Source of the DNA: Bacteroidales bacterium
Lineage (GTDB): Bacteria; Bacteroidota; Bacteroidia; Bacteroidales; UBA1402
Direction: 5' to 3'
Length of the DNA stretch: 64,000 bases
Assembly (NCBI GenBank): GCA_017464285.1
Contig: JAFUDT010000007.1
Span: 1 to 64,000, forward strand
Position 1 is the stretch's first letter, and each line of letters opens with the position of its first letter. A program made the position numbers and the translations under genes. Of the stretch, positions 1 to 8,874 are shown piece after piece. The notes below the pieces were generated by a model. That model saw nothing but the letters and a program-made list of their open reading frames with translations, did not search any database and was not told the origin of the DNA.

Positions 1-638
1 TCCCACCAGTCGGACAGGGTGCCCGTCAGGCGGGGCCGGGTGCGGATGGTCTTCTCGTTCCAGTTGCCGGGCGTGAGAGGTTTCTGATAGACGGGGAAGA
101 CGCGTGAGAAGGCCGTGCCGCTCTCCTGGTAGAAACGCCGGCAGTATTCCTCGTTGAAGAAGAAGGCGGCCGCCTCCTTCTCGTAGTCCCACTGTATGTT
201 GCCGAAGTTGAGCATGTAGAGCGTGTAGGCGCGTACCTCGTAGTAGCCCGAGGCATATTCGCTCTTGAGGACGAACTGTCCGTGGCAGCGTCCGTCCTCA
301 GAGATCTTGAGCACCCTGGTGTCCATGACGGTGCCCTCGCGGGTGATGAGCTGGACGTGCAGCACTCGGCTCAGGGGCGTGGGCCGGTGGTCGGGGGCCG
401 TGACCACGTAGGCGGCAAACCACAGGGTGTCGCCGATATAGTAGGCCGTGTTGTCGAAATGGAGATAGACCTTCTCCTGGGGCAGGATGCGGTTGAAGGT
501 CTCGATGTTCTGCACATACTGCGACAAGCGCTCGGAGGCTATTACAGCAGAAACCTCATCAGGTATACAAGATGCCATGATCTTCAAACCGGAAAGAATC
601 AGAGCGACAAATAGAAAAGCTAACAATTTCCTGCCCAT
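1..638 (-). CDS. MG2 macroglobulin-like secreted protein, paralogue 1 (partial, C-terminus outside window)
   Basis: Only the first 212 codons are in the window; the gene continues past base 1. The start at 638 opens a signal peptide (MGRKLLAFLFVALILSGLKIMA) followed by a region closely matching the proteins at 1476-4415 and 11486-14383, including EKVYLHFDNTAYYIGDTLWF, the MG2-like segment typical of large Bacteroidetes surface proteins. The DNA matches 3800-4350 with only scattered, mostly synonymous differences. The product is probably exported and anchored at or beyond the outer membrane. Function is unknown; family members resemble alpha-2-macroglobulin or TonB-plug fragments, and protease trapping or adhesion would be guesses. 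It lies 41 bases downstream of the lipoprotein gene at 680-1390 and probably shares its transcript. Confidence 0.85.
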   Translation of the reverse strand, partial: MGRKLLAFLFVALILSGLKIMASCIPDEVSAVIASERLSQYVQNIETFNRILPQEKVYLHFDNTAYYIGDTLWFAAYVVTAPDHRPTPLSRVLHVQLITREGTVMDTRVLKISEDGRCHGQFVLKSEYASGYYEVRAYTLYMLNFGNIQWDYEKEAAAFFFNEEYCRRFYQESGTAFSRVFPVYQKPLTPGNWNEKTIRTRPRLTGTLSDWW

Positions 639-679
639 ATTTCAAAAACATTTTATGTCTGGCGGATATTTGGGCATAC

Positions 680-1390
680 TTAAAGCGTGCTAATAGAATA
701 GCTATCAAAATACAAAACCGCAGTGCCTGTTTCCCCATTGTACTGAACACAAAACGCTACATGAGTTGTTGTATCATTGGGGAATATGTAATAGTTATAA
801 TAAGCCATAAAGGAGTGGTGAGTCGAGTAGAAAGATACAGGACTGCAAGGCTTATTCTCTAGTAAAATATCAATGTAGTAGAAATTGTATCTGTATCCAT
901 TGATATAACCATTAAGATACACGCTGTTGGGTCCTTCGGATCCACCGTCGGTCCAATTGACGGTCATATCCACAAAACAGCCATAGGGGCCGGTAAATCC
1001 CCAAAAGCTAAAAGATCCCGAGACAGAAGGATGGAACTCTCCCATCGTTTTGAATCTCACCGGAGAATAAGACTCCGCTCTTGACATTCTTAGTGAATAA
1101 GCTAAGAAAGTATCTACGGAATCCCTGTTTTCCATCATTTCTTTGGAGTCGATGATAAAGTCGCGGATCTCCACAATCGAGGGCAGTTTCTTTTGCCAGC
1201 GTTCCTCGTTGACGGCGACCAGCACTCCATATTCATTGGCCAATTCCTGCACTTTAGACAGCAGCAACTCCTTTTCCGTGGGTTCATTGGACTTCGGTGA
1301 CAGCTCCATTTCTTCTACATCATTTGAACAGGCGGCCATCACAAGTAAGGCAGAGAGCATCAGAACTCCGAAAGTGGTTTTCTTCATCAT
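680..1390 (-). CDS. Orphan lipoprotein (236 aa)
   Basis: I recognise no family. The N-terminus MMKKTTFGVLMLSALLVMAAC is a lipoprotein signal with lipobox ending at Cys21, so the product is membrane-anchored and probably surface exposed. The C-terminal half is rich in Tyr, Phe and Ser and looks like a beta-sandwich. An in-frame ATG at 1420 is possible, but the strong promoter at 1432-1462 would place transcription start near 1425, leaving no leader, so 1390 is preferred. Base composition is visibly more AT-rich than that of the MG2 genes on either side. It sits directly upstream of MG2 paralogue 1, an arrangement repeated by the pair at 5403 and 4415. Confidence 0.72.
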   Translation of the reverse strand: MMKKTTFGVLMLSALLVMAACSNDVEEMELSPKSNEPTEKELLLSKVQELANEYGVLVAVNEERWQKKLPSIVEIRDFIIDSKEMMENRDSVDTFLAYSLRMSRAESYSPVRFKTMGEFHPSVSGSFSFWGFTGPYGCFVDMTVNWTDGGSEGPNSVYLNGYINGYRYNFYYIDILLENKPCSPVSFYSTHHSFMAYYNYYIFPNDTTTHVAFCVQYNGETGTAVLYFDSYSISTL

Positions 1391-1431
1391 AGTGTTTAAA
1401 TGCTTCAACATCATTTCCATTTTCGATTTGC

Positions 1432-1462
1432 CAAAGATAGCAAGCGATGAAGGAAATACAAA
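1432..1462 (-). promoter_or_regulatory. Bacteroidetes promoter for lipoprotein + MG2 paralogue 1
   Basis: On the minus strand TTTG (1459-1462) is followed after 19 bases by TATCTTTG (1432-1439), a full match to the TTTG/TAnnTTTG promoter of the phylum. The predicted start near 1425 gives a leader of about 35 bases to the ATG at 1390. Confidence 0.75.
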
Positions 1463-1475
1463 TATTCTATTCGTT

Positions 1476-4415
1476 TTATTGTTTCAACACCACGGGCTGG
1501 CCGTCGGAGGTGAGGCCTTCGGCCGAAATGACCAGATGCCGAGCCGTGGAATTGTTGTAAAACTCAATGCGGGCGCGTCCCTGGCTGTCGGTGTGGACAT
1601 CCGGGTTCCAGTAGAGCGTGCGGCGGTAGTCCTTGGGAGGATTCTTGAGATCCATTTTGCTGTAGTCGGGGCTATAGAATTCGGCCGGCTTGGAATAGCC
1701 TCGGAAGTGTAACTTTCGTCCTTTGTAAGCCGGCATCAGTTCGTCTGAATACTCAAAATCGGTAATGTAGGAATCAGTATAGACATCTCTTACTTCTGAG
1801 ATATCCATCGGCACGCGATCTGTCTTGTCGCAGAAGATATTGAGTCTGCGAACAGCTTCCACCATTTTGTAGGGGACATTTCTAATGGAATCGGGATAGT
1901 TGAATCTCGTCACATCAGGGATCATGCTCGTCCCTTCAACCGTCATGTAGCGTTTCCGCAACTCACCGATATTCCGATGCATAAACCAGGACCTGTCCTC
2001 ATCTCTGTCTCCATTATAGTACATACCGTCATAGGCATCGCCCTTTGTGTCTCTGGCGGCAGCCAATCCGTACAACAACTCATCCAGCACAGAGATATCT
2101 CCGCCACTGGCCTCTCCCGTCCTGTCAAAATCGAAAGCCATGCCGTGGGAAACCTTGTATTTGTCAGTGCTTCCGCCATTTCCCCTGATTCCGTGCCTCA
2201 TGGCGGCATTAGTGGCGATTTCTCCTTTGCCTATGCTTCCTGTGAAGATGCCCAAATCGAGTTGCAGGTTCGTTTCGTCCATAAAATCCAACCTAATGGC
2301 AGGAGTCGAGAAGTCCAGTTTTCGCAAGGCTTGTTTGGCACTAATTCCAACTTCATGGAGATCAAGACTATAAGCCTCGTCCCCATAGCTTTTTTCGGCC
2401 AGCGTGATGCCCATGCTTTCGGCCAGAGTCTCCTCCCTCTCATAGTCGTAGGGATTTGTCTCATAGAAAGATAAAATTCGGACATGGGGCTGATAGCCTT
2501 CCCTGAGAAGGATGTATTCGCTGTATATGTGCGGTTCGGCATACCGAAAAAAATCCGATTGTGGTCTTTCTCTTTTCTGCTGCTTTCTAGAGAGGATTCT
2601 GAGCAGGCGGCTTCCGGCTGCGACACTGTCCATAAAAGAAGAGTCTCTTCTGTCCCGTGCTCTGATGAAAAGCAGTCCTTCTCCTGTTATATCAGGTACA
2701 GAAAAAGCGAATTCCCCTTTGGGTGAGGCTGCCACAGACCCTTCTACAGCCATGGTGTCAATTTCCAGATAGGCTTCCACAGAGAACCCCTTTTTGAGCC
2801 TGAGCTGTTTCATCAGAGAAAGTCCGCCCAGAGGATAGACTCTTCCCGAAAGGGATAGCCCCTGTTGAGGCCGGTATTGATAGACGAAGCGCTCCTGCCC
2901 GCTCATTTGGCGGACATCGTAGCGCCGCCAGCCCTGGGTGAGCATGAGCAAGTCCAACTCATGATCCTTGCGCCCTCCTCCGGAGAAATAGTACTCCGGT
3001 TCCTGAATGAATCCATATAGGTCGGAGGAGAGCAGCAGGTGAGATAGGATGCTTTCGTCAGTGTAGGTCTTTTCCCTTGTCTGCTGGTCGCAGACAGACA
3101 GAGAGAAGAAAGAATCTGGCAGCTTTTCACCTCCGTCCGTCAAGCTGAATTCTATCGCTACGCGTTCCATAGGGTCGTAGGCTGTGGCCCTCAGATTGGA
3201 AGCCATGCGAACCGTACGCCTTTCGGGATGAGAGACAAAGATCATGCGTTCGGCATGAATCCGGCCCTGAGCATCGAAAAGCGTAATCTGCTGCACTCCC
3301 TCGGGCAGCAGATTCGTATCTATGTGGATCTTGCTCACCGTAGTTCCATCCCTTTGCCGCTGAGGTATGACTGTTTCAAATATGCAAGGCTGTCCCCGGC
3401 AAATGACAGCCAGGCCCAACGAGTCGGAGCAGAGCGTGTCGCTGCCGCAGACGGTGATTTGCAGCAAGGGGCTGCTTCCCCGTTGTTGTGCATGTTGCCT
3501 GACGGTCATGACATAGCCCCGTGACAAAGCTTGAGGCAACTCGTAGTTGTAGGTTTTGTTATGGTACTGTATCTGCAGCTTGCGGCTGACGCCTTTTTGA
3601 GGCGAGATGAAGAAGTCTCCTCGACCACGGATGTCGCTTCTGATGGCTGTGACGGCTTTTCCTCTGTGATCAGTCAGCCTTCCGCGTAACATGAGGGCCC
3701 GCCCCTCAGCATCATGGATTTCGAAGGCCACGCGGCTCTCCAGGCCCTCGACCAGGTTCCCGCCCTCTGGGTAGAACTTGACGGTCGGAGCAGGAGCTTT
3801 CTCCCACCAGTCATTGAGTGTGCCGGTCACCTTGGGCCTAGTACGTATGGTCTTCTCGTTCCAGTTGCCGGGAGTCAGGGGTCTCTGATAGACGGGAAAC
3901 ACGCGCGAGAAGGCCGTCCCGCTCTCCTGGTAGAAGCGCCGGCAGTAGTCCTCGTTGAAGAAGAAGGCGGCCGCCTCCTTCTCGTATTCCCACTGGATGT
4001 TGCCGAAGTTGAGCATGTACAGGGTGTAGGCGCGCACCTCGTAATAGCCCGAGGCATAGTCGTCCTTGAGGGTGAACTGCCCGTGGCAGCGTCCGTCGTC
4101 GGCGATCTTCAGGGTCCTTGAGTCCACGACGGTTCCCTCGCGGGTGATGAGCTGGACGTGGAGCACGCGGCTCAGGGTGGTGGGCCGGTGGTCGGTGGCC
4201 GTGACCACGTAGGCGGCGAACCACAGGGTGTCGCCGATGTAGTAGGCCGTGTTGTCGAAATGGAGATAGACCTTCTCCTGGGGCAGGATGCGGTTGAAGG
4301 TGCCGATGTTCTGCACGAACTGTGACAGACGATCGGCGACCGGCTCCGCAGCAGAAGCCCGCACTGGCACAACAGCCAGCAGTACTGTCATCAAGAGAAT
4401 GATTCGAGACTTCAT
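1476..4415 (-). CDS. MG2 macroglobulin-like secreted protein, paralogue 2 (979 aa)
   Basis: A large exported protein: signal peptide at residues 1-22, then the MG2-like segment with YLHFDNTAYYIGDTLWFAAYV near residues 50-70. Many beta-rich repeats follow, then a stretch near 690-740 (LDLHEVGISAKQ...) that resembles a degenerate TonB-receptor plug. The C-terminal 70 residues (KMDLKNPPKDYRRTLYWNPD...) are almost identical to those of the protein at 11486-14383, while the central 600 residues differ strongly. No thioester motif (CGEQ) is seen, so it is not a classical trapping macroglobulin. The gene starts 13 bases after the lipoprotein at 4429-5403 and is probably cotranscribed with it. Role unknown; surface assembly, adhesion or nutrient handling are all possible. 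Confidence 0.85.
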   Translation of the reverse strand: MKSRIILLMTVLLAVVPVRASAAEPVADRLSQFVQNIGTFNRILPQEKVYLHFDNTAYYIGDTLWFAAYVVTATDHRPTTLSRVLHVQLITREGTVVDSRTLKIADDGRCHGQFTLKDDYASGYYEVRAYTLYMLNFGNIQWEYEKEAAAFFFNEDYCRRFYQESGTAFSRVFPVYQRPLTPGNWNEKTIRTRPKVTGTLNDWWEKAPAPTVKFYPEGGNLVEGLESRVAFEIHDAEGRALMLRGRLTDHRGKAVTAIRSDIRGRGDFFISPQKGVSRKLQIQYHNKTYNYELPQALSRGYVMTVRQHAQQRGSSPLLQITVCGSDTLCSDSLGLAVICRGQPCIFETVIPQRQRDGTTVSKIHIDTNLLPEGVQQITLFDAQGRIHAERMIFVSHPERRTVRMASNLRATAYDPMERVAIEFSLTDGGEKLPDSFFSLSVCDQQTREKTYTDESILSHLLLSSDLYGFIQEPEYYFSGGGRKDHELDLLMLTQGWRRYDVRQMSGQERFVYQYRPQQGLSLSGRVYPLGGLSLMKQLRLKKGFSVEAYLEIDTMAVEGSVAASPKGEFAFSVPDITGEGLLFIRARDRRDSSFMDSVAAGSRLLRILSRKQQKRERPQSDFFRYAEPHIYSEYILLREGYQPHVRILSFYETNPYDYEREETLAESMGITLAEKSYGDEAYSLDLHEVGISAKQALRKLDFSTPAIRLDFMDETNLQLDLGIFTGSIGKGEIATNAAMRHGIRGNGGSTDKYKVSHGMAFDFDRTGEASGGDISVLDELLYGLAAARDTKGDAYDGMYYNGDRDEDRSWFMHRNIGELRKRYMTVEGTSMIPDVTRFNYPDSIRNVPYKMVEAVRRLNIFCDKTDRVPMDISEVRDVYTDSYITDFEYSDELMPAYKGRKLHFRGYSKPAEFYSPDYSKMDLKNPPKDYRRTLYWNPDVHTDSQGRARIEFYNNSTARHLVISAEGLTSDGQPVVLKQ

Positions 4416-4428
4416 CTGACAGGAGTAT

Positions 4429-5403
4429 CTAATGTAAATTGTTGGCCGTCAAATTGTAAGGATAAATATAGTCATGTCCAACACCTCCTTGTTCCTCGTT
4501 TTCCAGGGAGTATGTGTGACTAACTTCATCAAAACTGTGTACCATTCCATTTGATGAGGCGGCAACTCCATACACGTATGATACTTCCAAATGTCCAGCA
4601 ACATACGACCCTGTAGTAAAGCTAATTACTCTAATATTAGAAATTGATGTGTAGTTAGAGCCACTGAAATTGGTAGTCCATGAATTAGTATATTTATTTT
4701 CAATACTTTTGTCATGATAAGAATTATACTCTCCGTAAACAGTGTATTCCACATATGCTCCAACAGTTCTTCCATTAATAGAGACTTCAGCAGAGTTTTC
4801 ATAATGGTATGCGAGTTCATACTCACTGTTGGTTTCTGTTTCTGATCGAGTCTTCATTCGTGGTACAATCGTTCTTCTAATATCAGTTGAGACATGGCTC
4901 AAGACGATGTGAGATAAAACGTTATCGTATTCAATCTGATGGGTTCTGTTTGAAACCAGAGATTTAGTTTTAAACTTTTTGCCTTTATATAACCATGTGA
5001 GTTCAACGATTCCAGGCCTTGTTTGAAGTATAGAATCCACATAATTCTCATAGAACGATGGATTGATATTGTCACAAGGATTATTTCTTATGTCTCTCCA
5101 TGTTTCCATGGTAAAATCATGAAGAGATCCCCGGTATGCCGGCAATTCGTTTCTGTCACACATGATTTCATCATACATGGTTCGTGCAGCCTCTTTGTCC
5201 CGAGCTTTGCCAAGGTATTGGTAACTCTCCAAAGACAAATCTTCTCCAAACATTCCAGACTCCATAGACTCTAGTAGTTGATTTTCCCAGATTTCCTTTG
5301 TGGAAGGATGCATTTCTAAATCATAAAAACTGCATCCGGTGAAAAACAGTCCAGTTAAAACTGAAATAGCCATTAAGGCTGCAAAATTGATTCTTCCGTT
5401 CAT
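4429..5403 (-). CDS. Orphan lipoprotein (324 aa)
   Basis: No family recognised. The signal MNGRINFAALMAISVLTGLFFTGC ends at a lipobox Cys (residue 24). The first third is charged and helical; the rest is Asn/Ser/Tyr/Thr-rich with alternating hydrophobics, suggesting a beta-rich surface domain. It is strikingly AT-rich against the MG2 gene just downstream, which may mean separate origin or fast divergence. It shares no visible similarity with the other lipoprotein that precedes an MG2 paralogue (680-1390). A TAnnTTTG element at 5435-5442 suggests it heads a transcript continuing into MG2 paralogue 2. Confidence 0.72.
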   Translation of the reverse strand: MNGRINFAALMAISVLTGLFFTGCSFYDLEMHPSTKEIWENQLLESMESGMFGEDLSLESYQYLGKARDKEAARTMYDEIMCDRNELPAYRGSLHDFTMETWRDIRNNPCDNINPSFYENYVDSILQTRPGIVELTWLYKGKKFKTKSLVSNRTHQIEYDNVLSHIVLSHVSTDIRRTIVPRMKTRSETETNSEYELAYHYENSAEVSINGRTVGAYVEYTVYGEYNSYHDKSIENKYTNSWTTNFSGSNYTSISNIRVISFTTGSYVAGHLEVSYVYGVAASSNGMVHSFDEVSHTYSLENEEQGGVGHDYIYPYNLTANNLH

Positions 5404-5434
5404 GGCTTTTATAACATTACTTTATCAGATTTAG

Positions 5435-5442
5435 CAAAGATA
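5435..5442 (-). promoter_or_regulatory. Probable -7 element upstream of lipoprotein 4429-5403
   Basis: TATCTTTG on the minus strand fits the TAnnTTTG element and would give a leader of about 25 bases to the ATG at 5403. I see no clear TTG box at the right distance upstream. Confidence 0.5.
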
Positions 5443-5455
5443 CGAAAACTATTTA

Positions 5456-6052
5456 TTATTTAGGCTCCCCGGTACTGAAATCTATGTTGGCGCAGTAGCA
5501 CAGATATGGCCAAAAATAGACACCTAGGAACCTTTCCATAATTTTATTCTTTTCGGCTGTATTGTCTTCTTGCAACTGTAGAATACCATTTATGACAGCG
5601 GGAGAAGTCGCTCCGACTACTTCATGAGAGACCACTATCTTTTGGGCAACCGCATTATTGCAGGACGCCATTTCTTTATACATAAAACCGTCACGATCTG
5701 TAGAGAAAGGGGCGTAAACCCTGGGGCTTAGAAATCTGTGCTTCACTCTCATCGATTCGATTTCTCTTTTGTCAAAGAAATAATACACCAGGCCGGAAGA
5801 AAACAATTTCTTGCTAATTCTTTTGACGGCTTTTCTGTCAACATTGAGAATAAAGAGATTATCATAGTCTTCCAAATCCTTTATCAACTTGGTATAGGTA
5901 TCGGCAGAGCCATAATTCTGCTTTAAGCTCTTTTCCAGACATTTGTACATTCTCAATTCCATCTTTATCGTTTCAGACTCTTTTCTCTCCGCAAAAGTGT
6001 ACGCGGGTAGAAGAAACAGATAAGCGAGCAGGAACAAAACTTTTGTTTTCAT
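5456..6052 (-). CDS. Secreted protein of unknown function (198 aa)
   Basis: No family recognised. The N-terminus MKTKVLFLLAYLFLLPAYTFA is a cleavable signal peptide without a lipobox Cys, so the product is periplasmic or secreted. The mature protein is Lys/Glu/Tyr-rich and probably helical with no obvious catalytic motif. It starts 12 bases downstream of the stop of the lipoprotein gene at 6065-6814, so the two are likely cotranscribed. Confidence 0.65.
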   Translation of the reverse strand: MKTKVLFLLAYLFLLPAYTFAERKESETIKMELRMYKCLEKSLKQNYGSADTYTKLIKDLEDYDNLFILNVDRKAVKRISKKLFSSGLVYYFFDKREIESMRVKHRFLSPRVYAPFSTDRDGFMYKEMASCNNAVAQKIVVSHEVVGATSPAVINGILQLQEDNTAEKNKIMERFLGVYFWPYLCYCANIDFSTGEPK

Positions 6053-6064
6053 AGTGACAGAGAG

Positions 6065-6814
6065 TTAAAAATTGCTAGAGATAACCGCGTTAAAAGCAGC
6101 CGTATTTTCTGTGTGAAGTGTTATGGCTGGTTCCGAATTGAAGTTATAGTTTACCCGGATAATACCTCCACCAGAGCTATAGCTTGTAGTTTCGAAAGAG
6201 TTTAATTCGTCATTGTTATTGTTGATTGCGGCATCCTTTCTGATAACAGACCATGTCCACAGCCCATTTCCTAGGGTACAATAGCCAGATGTCAACAAGT
6301 GAGTGAAGGAAGAGATGTCTATCATATCTCTAAATCGGAGACCATCATTATGATGAGCATCAATGTATACCAAGGCACTCAATAATCTTTCTCCGGTTTG
6401 TTGATCATTTGTTCCCTGTGAAACAGGAGTAAAACCACTGGGGTGACTCTCTGACCCTGTTTTGGTTCTCGGGAACACTCTCCCTAAGACCTCTCCCCTT
6501 TCTAATCTCTCGTTGGATTCTTGCAGTTTTTGAGTAAGATACATGAATAGTTGATTGTCATAATACTTGGGGCCATCATAATACGCCTTTCCTTTATCAT
6601 AAAGGAGGTGTTTGTCAAACTCATCACATGCCTGTAAATATTCAAGTAAGAGAGTCTGATTCAGAAAAATTGTACTGTTCTCGATAAGTGTGACATCTAT
6701 TTCGGGGTATTCGTAGTCTGCATGACTGCTGATTAGGTTCTCCTTGCTGCAAGCTGATAGCAACAAGCAGCATAAAACAATTAGGATTGTCTTCGCTTTC
6801 CGACACTCGTTCAT
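6065..6814 (-). CDS. Orphan lipoprotein (249 aa)
   Basis: No family recognised. The start at 6814 is chosen because it opens a compact lipoprotein signal (MNECRKAKTILIVLCCLLLSAC, Cys22); the upstream ATG at 6868 adds 18 residues that do not suit a signal. The mature protein has an acidic, Tyr-rich first half and an Asn/Ser/Thr-rich second half. The gene is AT-rich and is followed at 12 bases by the secreted protein gene at 5456-6052. The 148 bases upstream (6815-6962) are AT-rich and hold only a near-match to a -7 element (ATTCTTTG), so the promoter is uncertain. Confidence 0.65.
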   Translation of the reverse strand: MNECRKAKTILIVLCCLLLSACSKENLISSHADYEYPEIDVTLIENSTIFLNQTLLLEYLQACDEFDKHLLYDKGKAYYDGPKYYDNQLFMYLTQKLQESNERLERGEVLGRVFPRTKTGSESHPSGFTPVSQGTNDQQTGERLLSALVYIDAHHNDGLRFRDMIDISSFTHLLTSGYCTLGNGLWTWSVIRKDAAINNNNDELNSFETTSYSSGGGIIRVNYNFNSEPAITLHTENTAAFNAVISSNF

Positions 6815-6962
6815 AGTAATGATAGAATCGAAAGCACATGGGGCTGTGGAAAAAGATTTGAGTTTCATTTCTTTTGTTAATTAGTTGTTTGACAAAGAAT
6901 AATGCTATCTCATATCGATTTTGCTAGAAGTAATCATATCGAAAAAAAGTACTGTGTGGACA

Positions 6963-8843
6963 TCACCAAAAAACAGGCACACCATTGTCGCAAGTGAAGA
7001 TACGTTCCTCCATTCCCTTCTGCAGGTTTTTAAGCTGATAGAGAGCACCGATTGGGGCATTGTCGAAGACGAGCCGTATTGCTGAGGCCTGCTGCCGTCC
7101 AAGAGAGTGCTCCCCGTCATGATCCCAGTAACACAACTCATACCACTGCCCTGGAACGATGCCGTTGTCATCGTTCCGGGGCAGGATACGCACGGCACTT
7201 ACGGGGATAGGCTTGCCCAGGTCCATACCAAGCCATTTCTGTACATTGGTGTAGGTCAGTACATCGCCGTCGAAGGCGGCATCGGCGGCTCCCTCCCTGT
7301 TCCCGGCTTCAAAAATGGGTTTTCCAGTGAAAATATGACCATGAGCGTTGAGCAACTGCAGCTCAGCTACAGAGATGCGGCGCGGATGGACGATGCGCCA
7401 GTAGCGGTAAGCGGGAAGACCTTGAAACTGCTTTTCCACAAAGCCAAGGTCAGGGCTGTCACCGTCAATCTGCCAAAGAGTGTCGCAGCAGGCAAACGAG
7501 GCATCGTCAGAGGCTTCAATGCGATATTCGGTCAGTTGTCTGCTCCACTGTATCTTGTCGGTGTTGAGCGGGTATTTGCGCGTGAGCACCAGACTTTGCG
7601 TCGCATCCTCCGGAGAAAGCGTCCAGACCTTACCGTCCGTATCTAGCAGGAAGGGATCTCCTGCAAACCTCATCTGCCGGCCATGGTAATAGACCGGCAT
7701 ATAGACAATGCCTCTGCCCATGTCGCGAAAGACAGCCCTGCCATGACGTATCCGTGCCCAGGCGGCCGGCTTCCACTGCAGATCGTTGAACACGGCCAGA
7801 TAGAGATAATGTGGCCGATCGGAATCCGTACTGGGCTTGACAGCCACATCGGATACCGGACAGTAGAGTTTTGTCACATCACGATTGAATGGATCGGCAA
7901 ATAGATCCGGCACAGACTCCGTCCCATTATTGCGAACAATGGGGACAGAATTATGGCTGTAGGTCCTGCGCCACACCTTGGCCGCGCGTGGATTGGACAC
8001 TTCCGAATACATCCTGTCATGGCAGGCTAGATCCACGAGGATACGCCAGAAGTGCCTTCCGTTGCGTGTGGGCCAGTCGGAGACATAGTCCAAGGCGCAA
8101 GGGATGCCCGCATCGCGCAACATGGACAAATTGTAGAGACAGTCGTCCAGACAGTCGAAGGAGTGGAGCTCGGGCTGCAAGCCGGGCATGGACAGGTCTT
8201 GCATGTAGCGGTCATGCGTCTTACCTACCACGTTACGCTGCAAAGTCCTCAGGTCGTTGGACGAGCACGGCAGGCTGCGGTAGCGTTGTGTTTCGGACAG
8301 GACCTTGCGCCAGCCTGTCACGGAGTCGCCATAACCGGTCATGAGCGGTTCCTCTGAGAAACGGTAGGGAAGCACATACTCGCAGAACTCCTCGAATGAA
8401 ATGTGTGCCAGCCAAGGACACAATCTCCACGCCAGCATCACGCTGTCGATATGGGCGATGAGAAAGTCGGCCGAAATACGGCTGATATCCTCCACAGGGG
8501 TCATTTCCTCTGCGTATCTTGGCATTCGTTGTGGGATGGTCAGCACCACCCGACGGACGGGGAGCGACATCTCGGGATAGAGCGAGTCCAGACCTTCGCA
8601 CAACTCTGGCAGACAGCCGCCTTCCAGCGATCGGTGGCCGGGCATGTGACGAATCAGGAAGCGAGCCGCCTGGAGATGAAGGCGCAAGGAATCCTGACCG
8701 CTGTAGTGCTGCAGCACCTGCTCCAGTTGCGGCCGATTGGCACCGCTTTGCCGCAGTGCCTGCTCGAGGGCATTGTCACCACAGGATGCCAGCAGAAGAC
8801 AAAGACAGAAACTGATTATGGTGTTTGTATAGACACGTTTCAT
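6963..8843 (-). CDS. Transglutaminase-like lipoprotein with C-terminal discoidin-like domain (626 aa)
   Basis: The start at 8843 gives a lipoprotein signal (MKRVYTNTIISFCLCLLLASC, Cys21). Residues about 225-270 look like a transglutaminase-like core: a Cys-containing helix (FDCLDDCLYNLSMLRDAGIP) followed by GRHFWRILVD, where Cys, His and Asp could form the triad. The last 110 residues (EAGNREGAADAAFDGD...WLGMDLGKPIPVSAVRILPRNDD) resemble an F5/8 type C (discoidin) carbohydrate-binding domain. Together these suggest a surface enzyme or binding protein acting on peptide or glycopeptide. The family occurs across Bacteroidetes with no settled function. The gene follows the lipoprotein at 8875-9675 by 31 bases and may share its transcript. 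Confidence 0.7.
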   Translation of the reverse strand: MKRVYTNTIISFCLCLLLASCGDNALEQALRQSGANRPQLEQVLQHYSGQDSLRLHLQAARFLIRHMPGHRSLEGGCLPELCEGLDSLYPEMSLPVRRVVLTIPQRMPRYAEEMTPVEDISRISADFLIAHIDSVMLAWRLCPWLAHISFEEFCEYVLPYRFSEEPLMTGYGDSVTGWRKVLSETQRYRSLPCSSNDLRTLQRNVVGKTHDRYMQDLSMPGLQPELHSFDCLDDCLYNLSMLRDAGIPCALDYVSDWPTRNGRHFWRILVDLACHDRMYSEVSNPRAAKVWRRTYSHNSVPIVRNNGTESVPDLFADPFNRDVTKLYCPVSDVAVKPSTDSDRPHYLYLAVFNDLQWKPAAWARIRHGRAVFRDMGRGIVYMPVYYHGRQMRFAGDPFLLDTDGKVWTLSPEDATQSLVLTRKYPLNTDKIQWSRQLTEYRIEASDDASFACCDTLWQIDGDSPDLGFVEKQFQGLPAYRYWRIVHPRRISVAELQLLNAHGHIFTGKPIFEAGNREGAADAAFDGDVLTYTNVQKWLGMDLGKPIPVSAVRILPRNDDNGIVPGQWYELCYWDHDGEHSLGRQQASAIRLVFDNAPIGALYQLKNLQKGMEERIFTCDNGVPVFW

Positions 8844-8874
8844 GATGTAGAGAATTTTGGGGGCACATTTCTGC

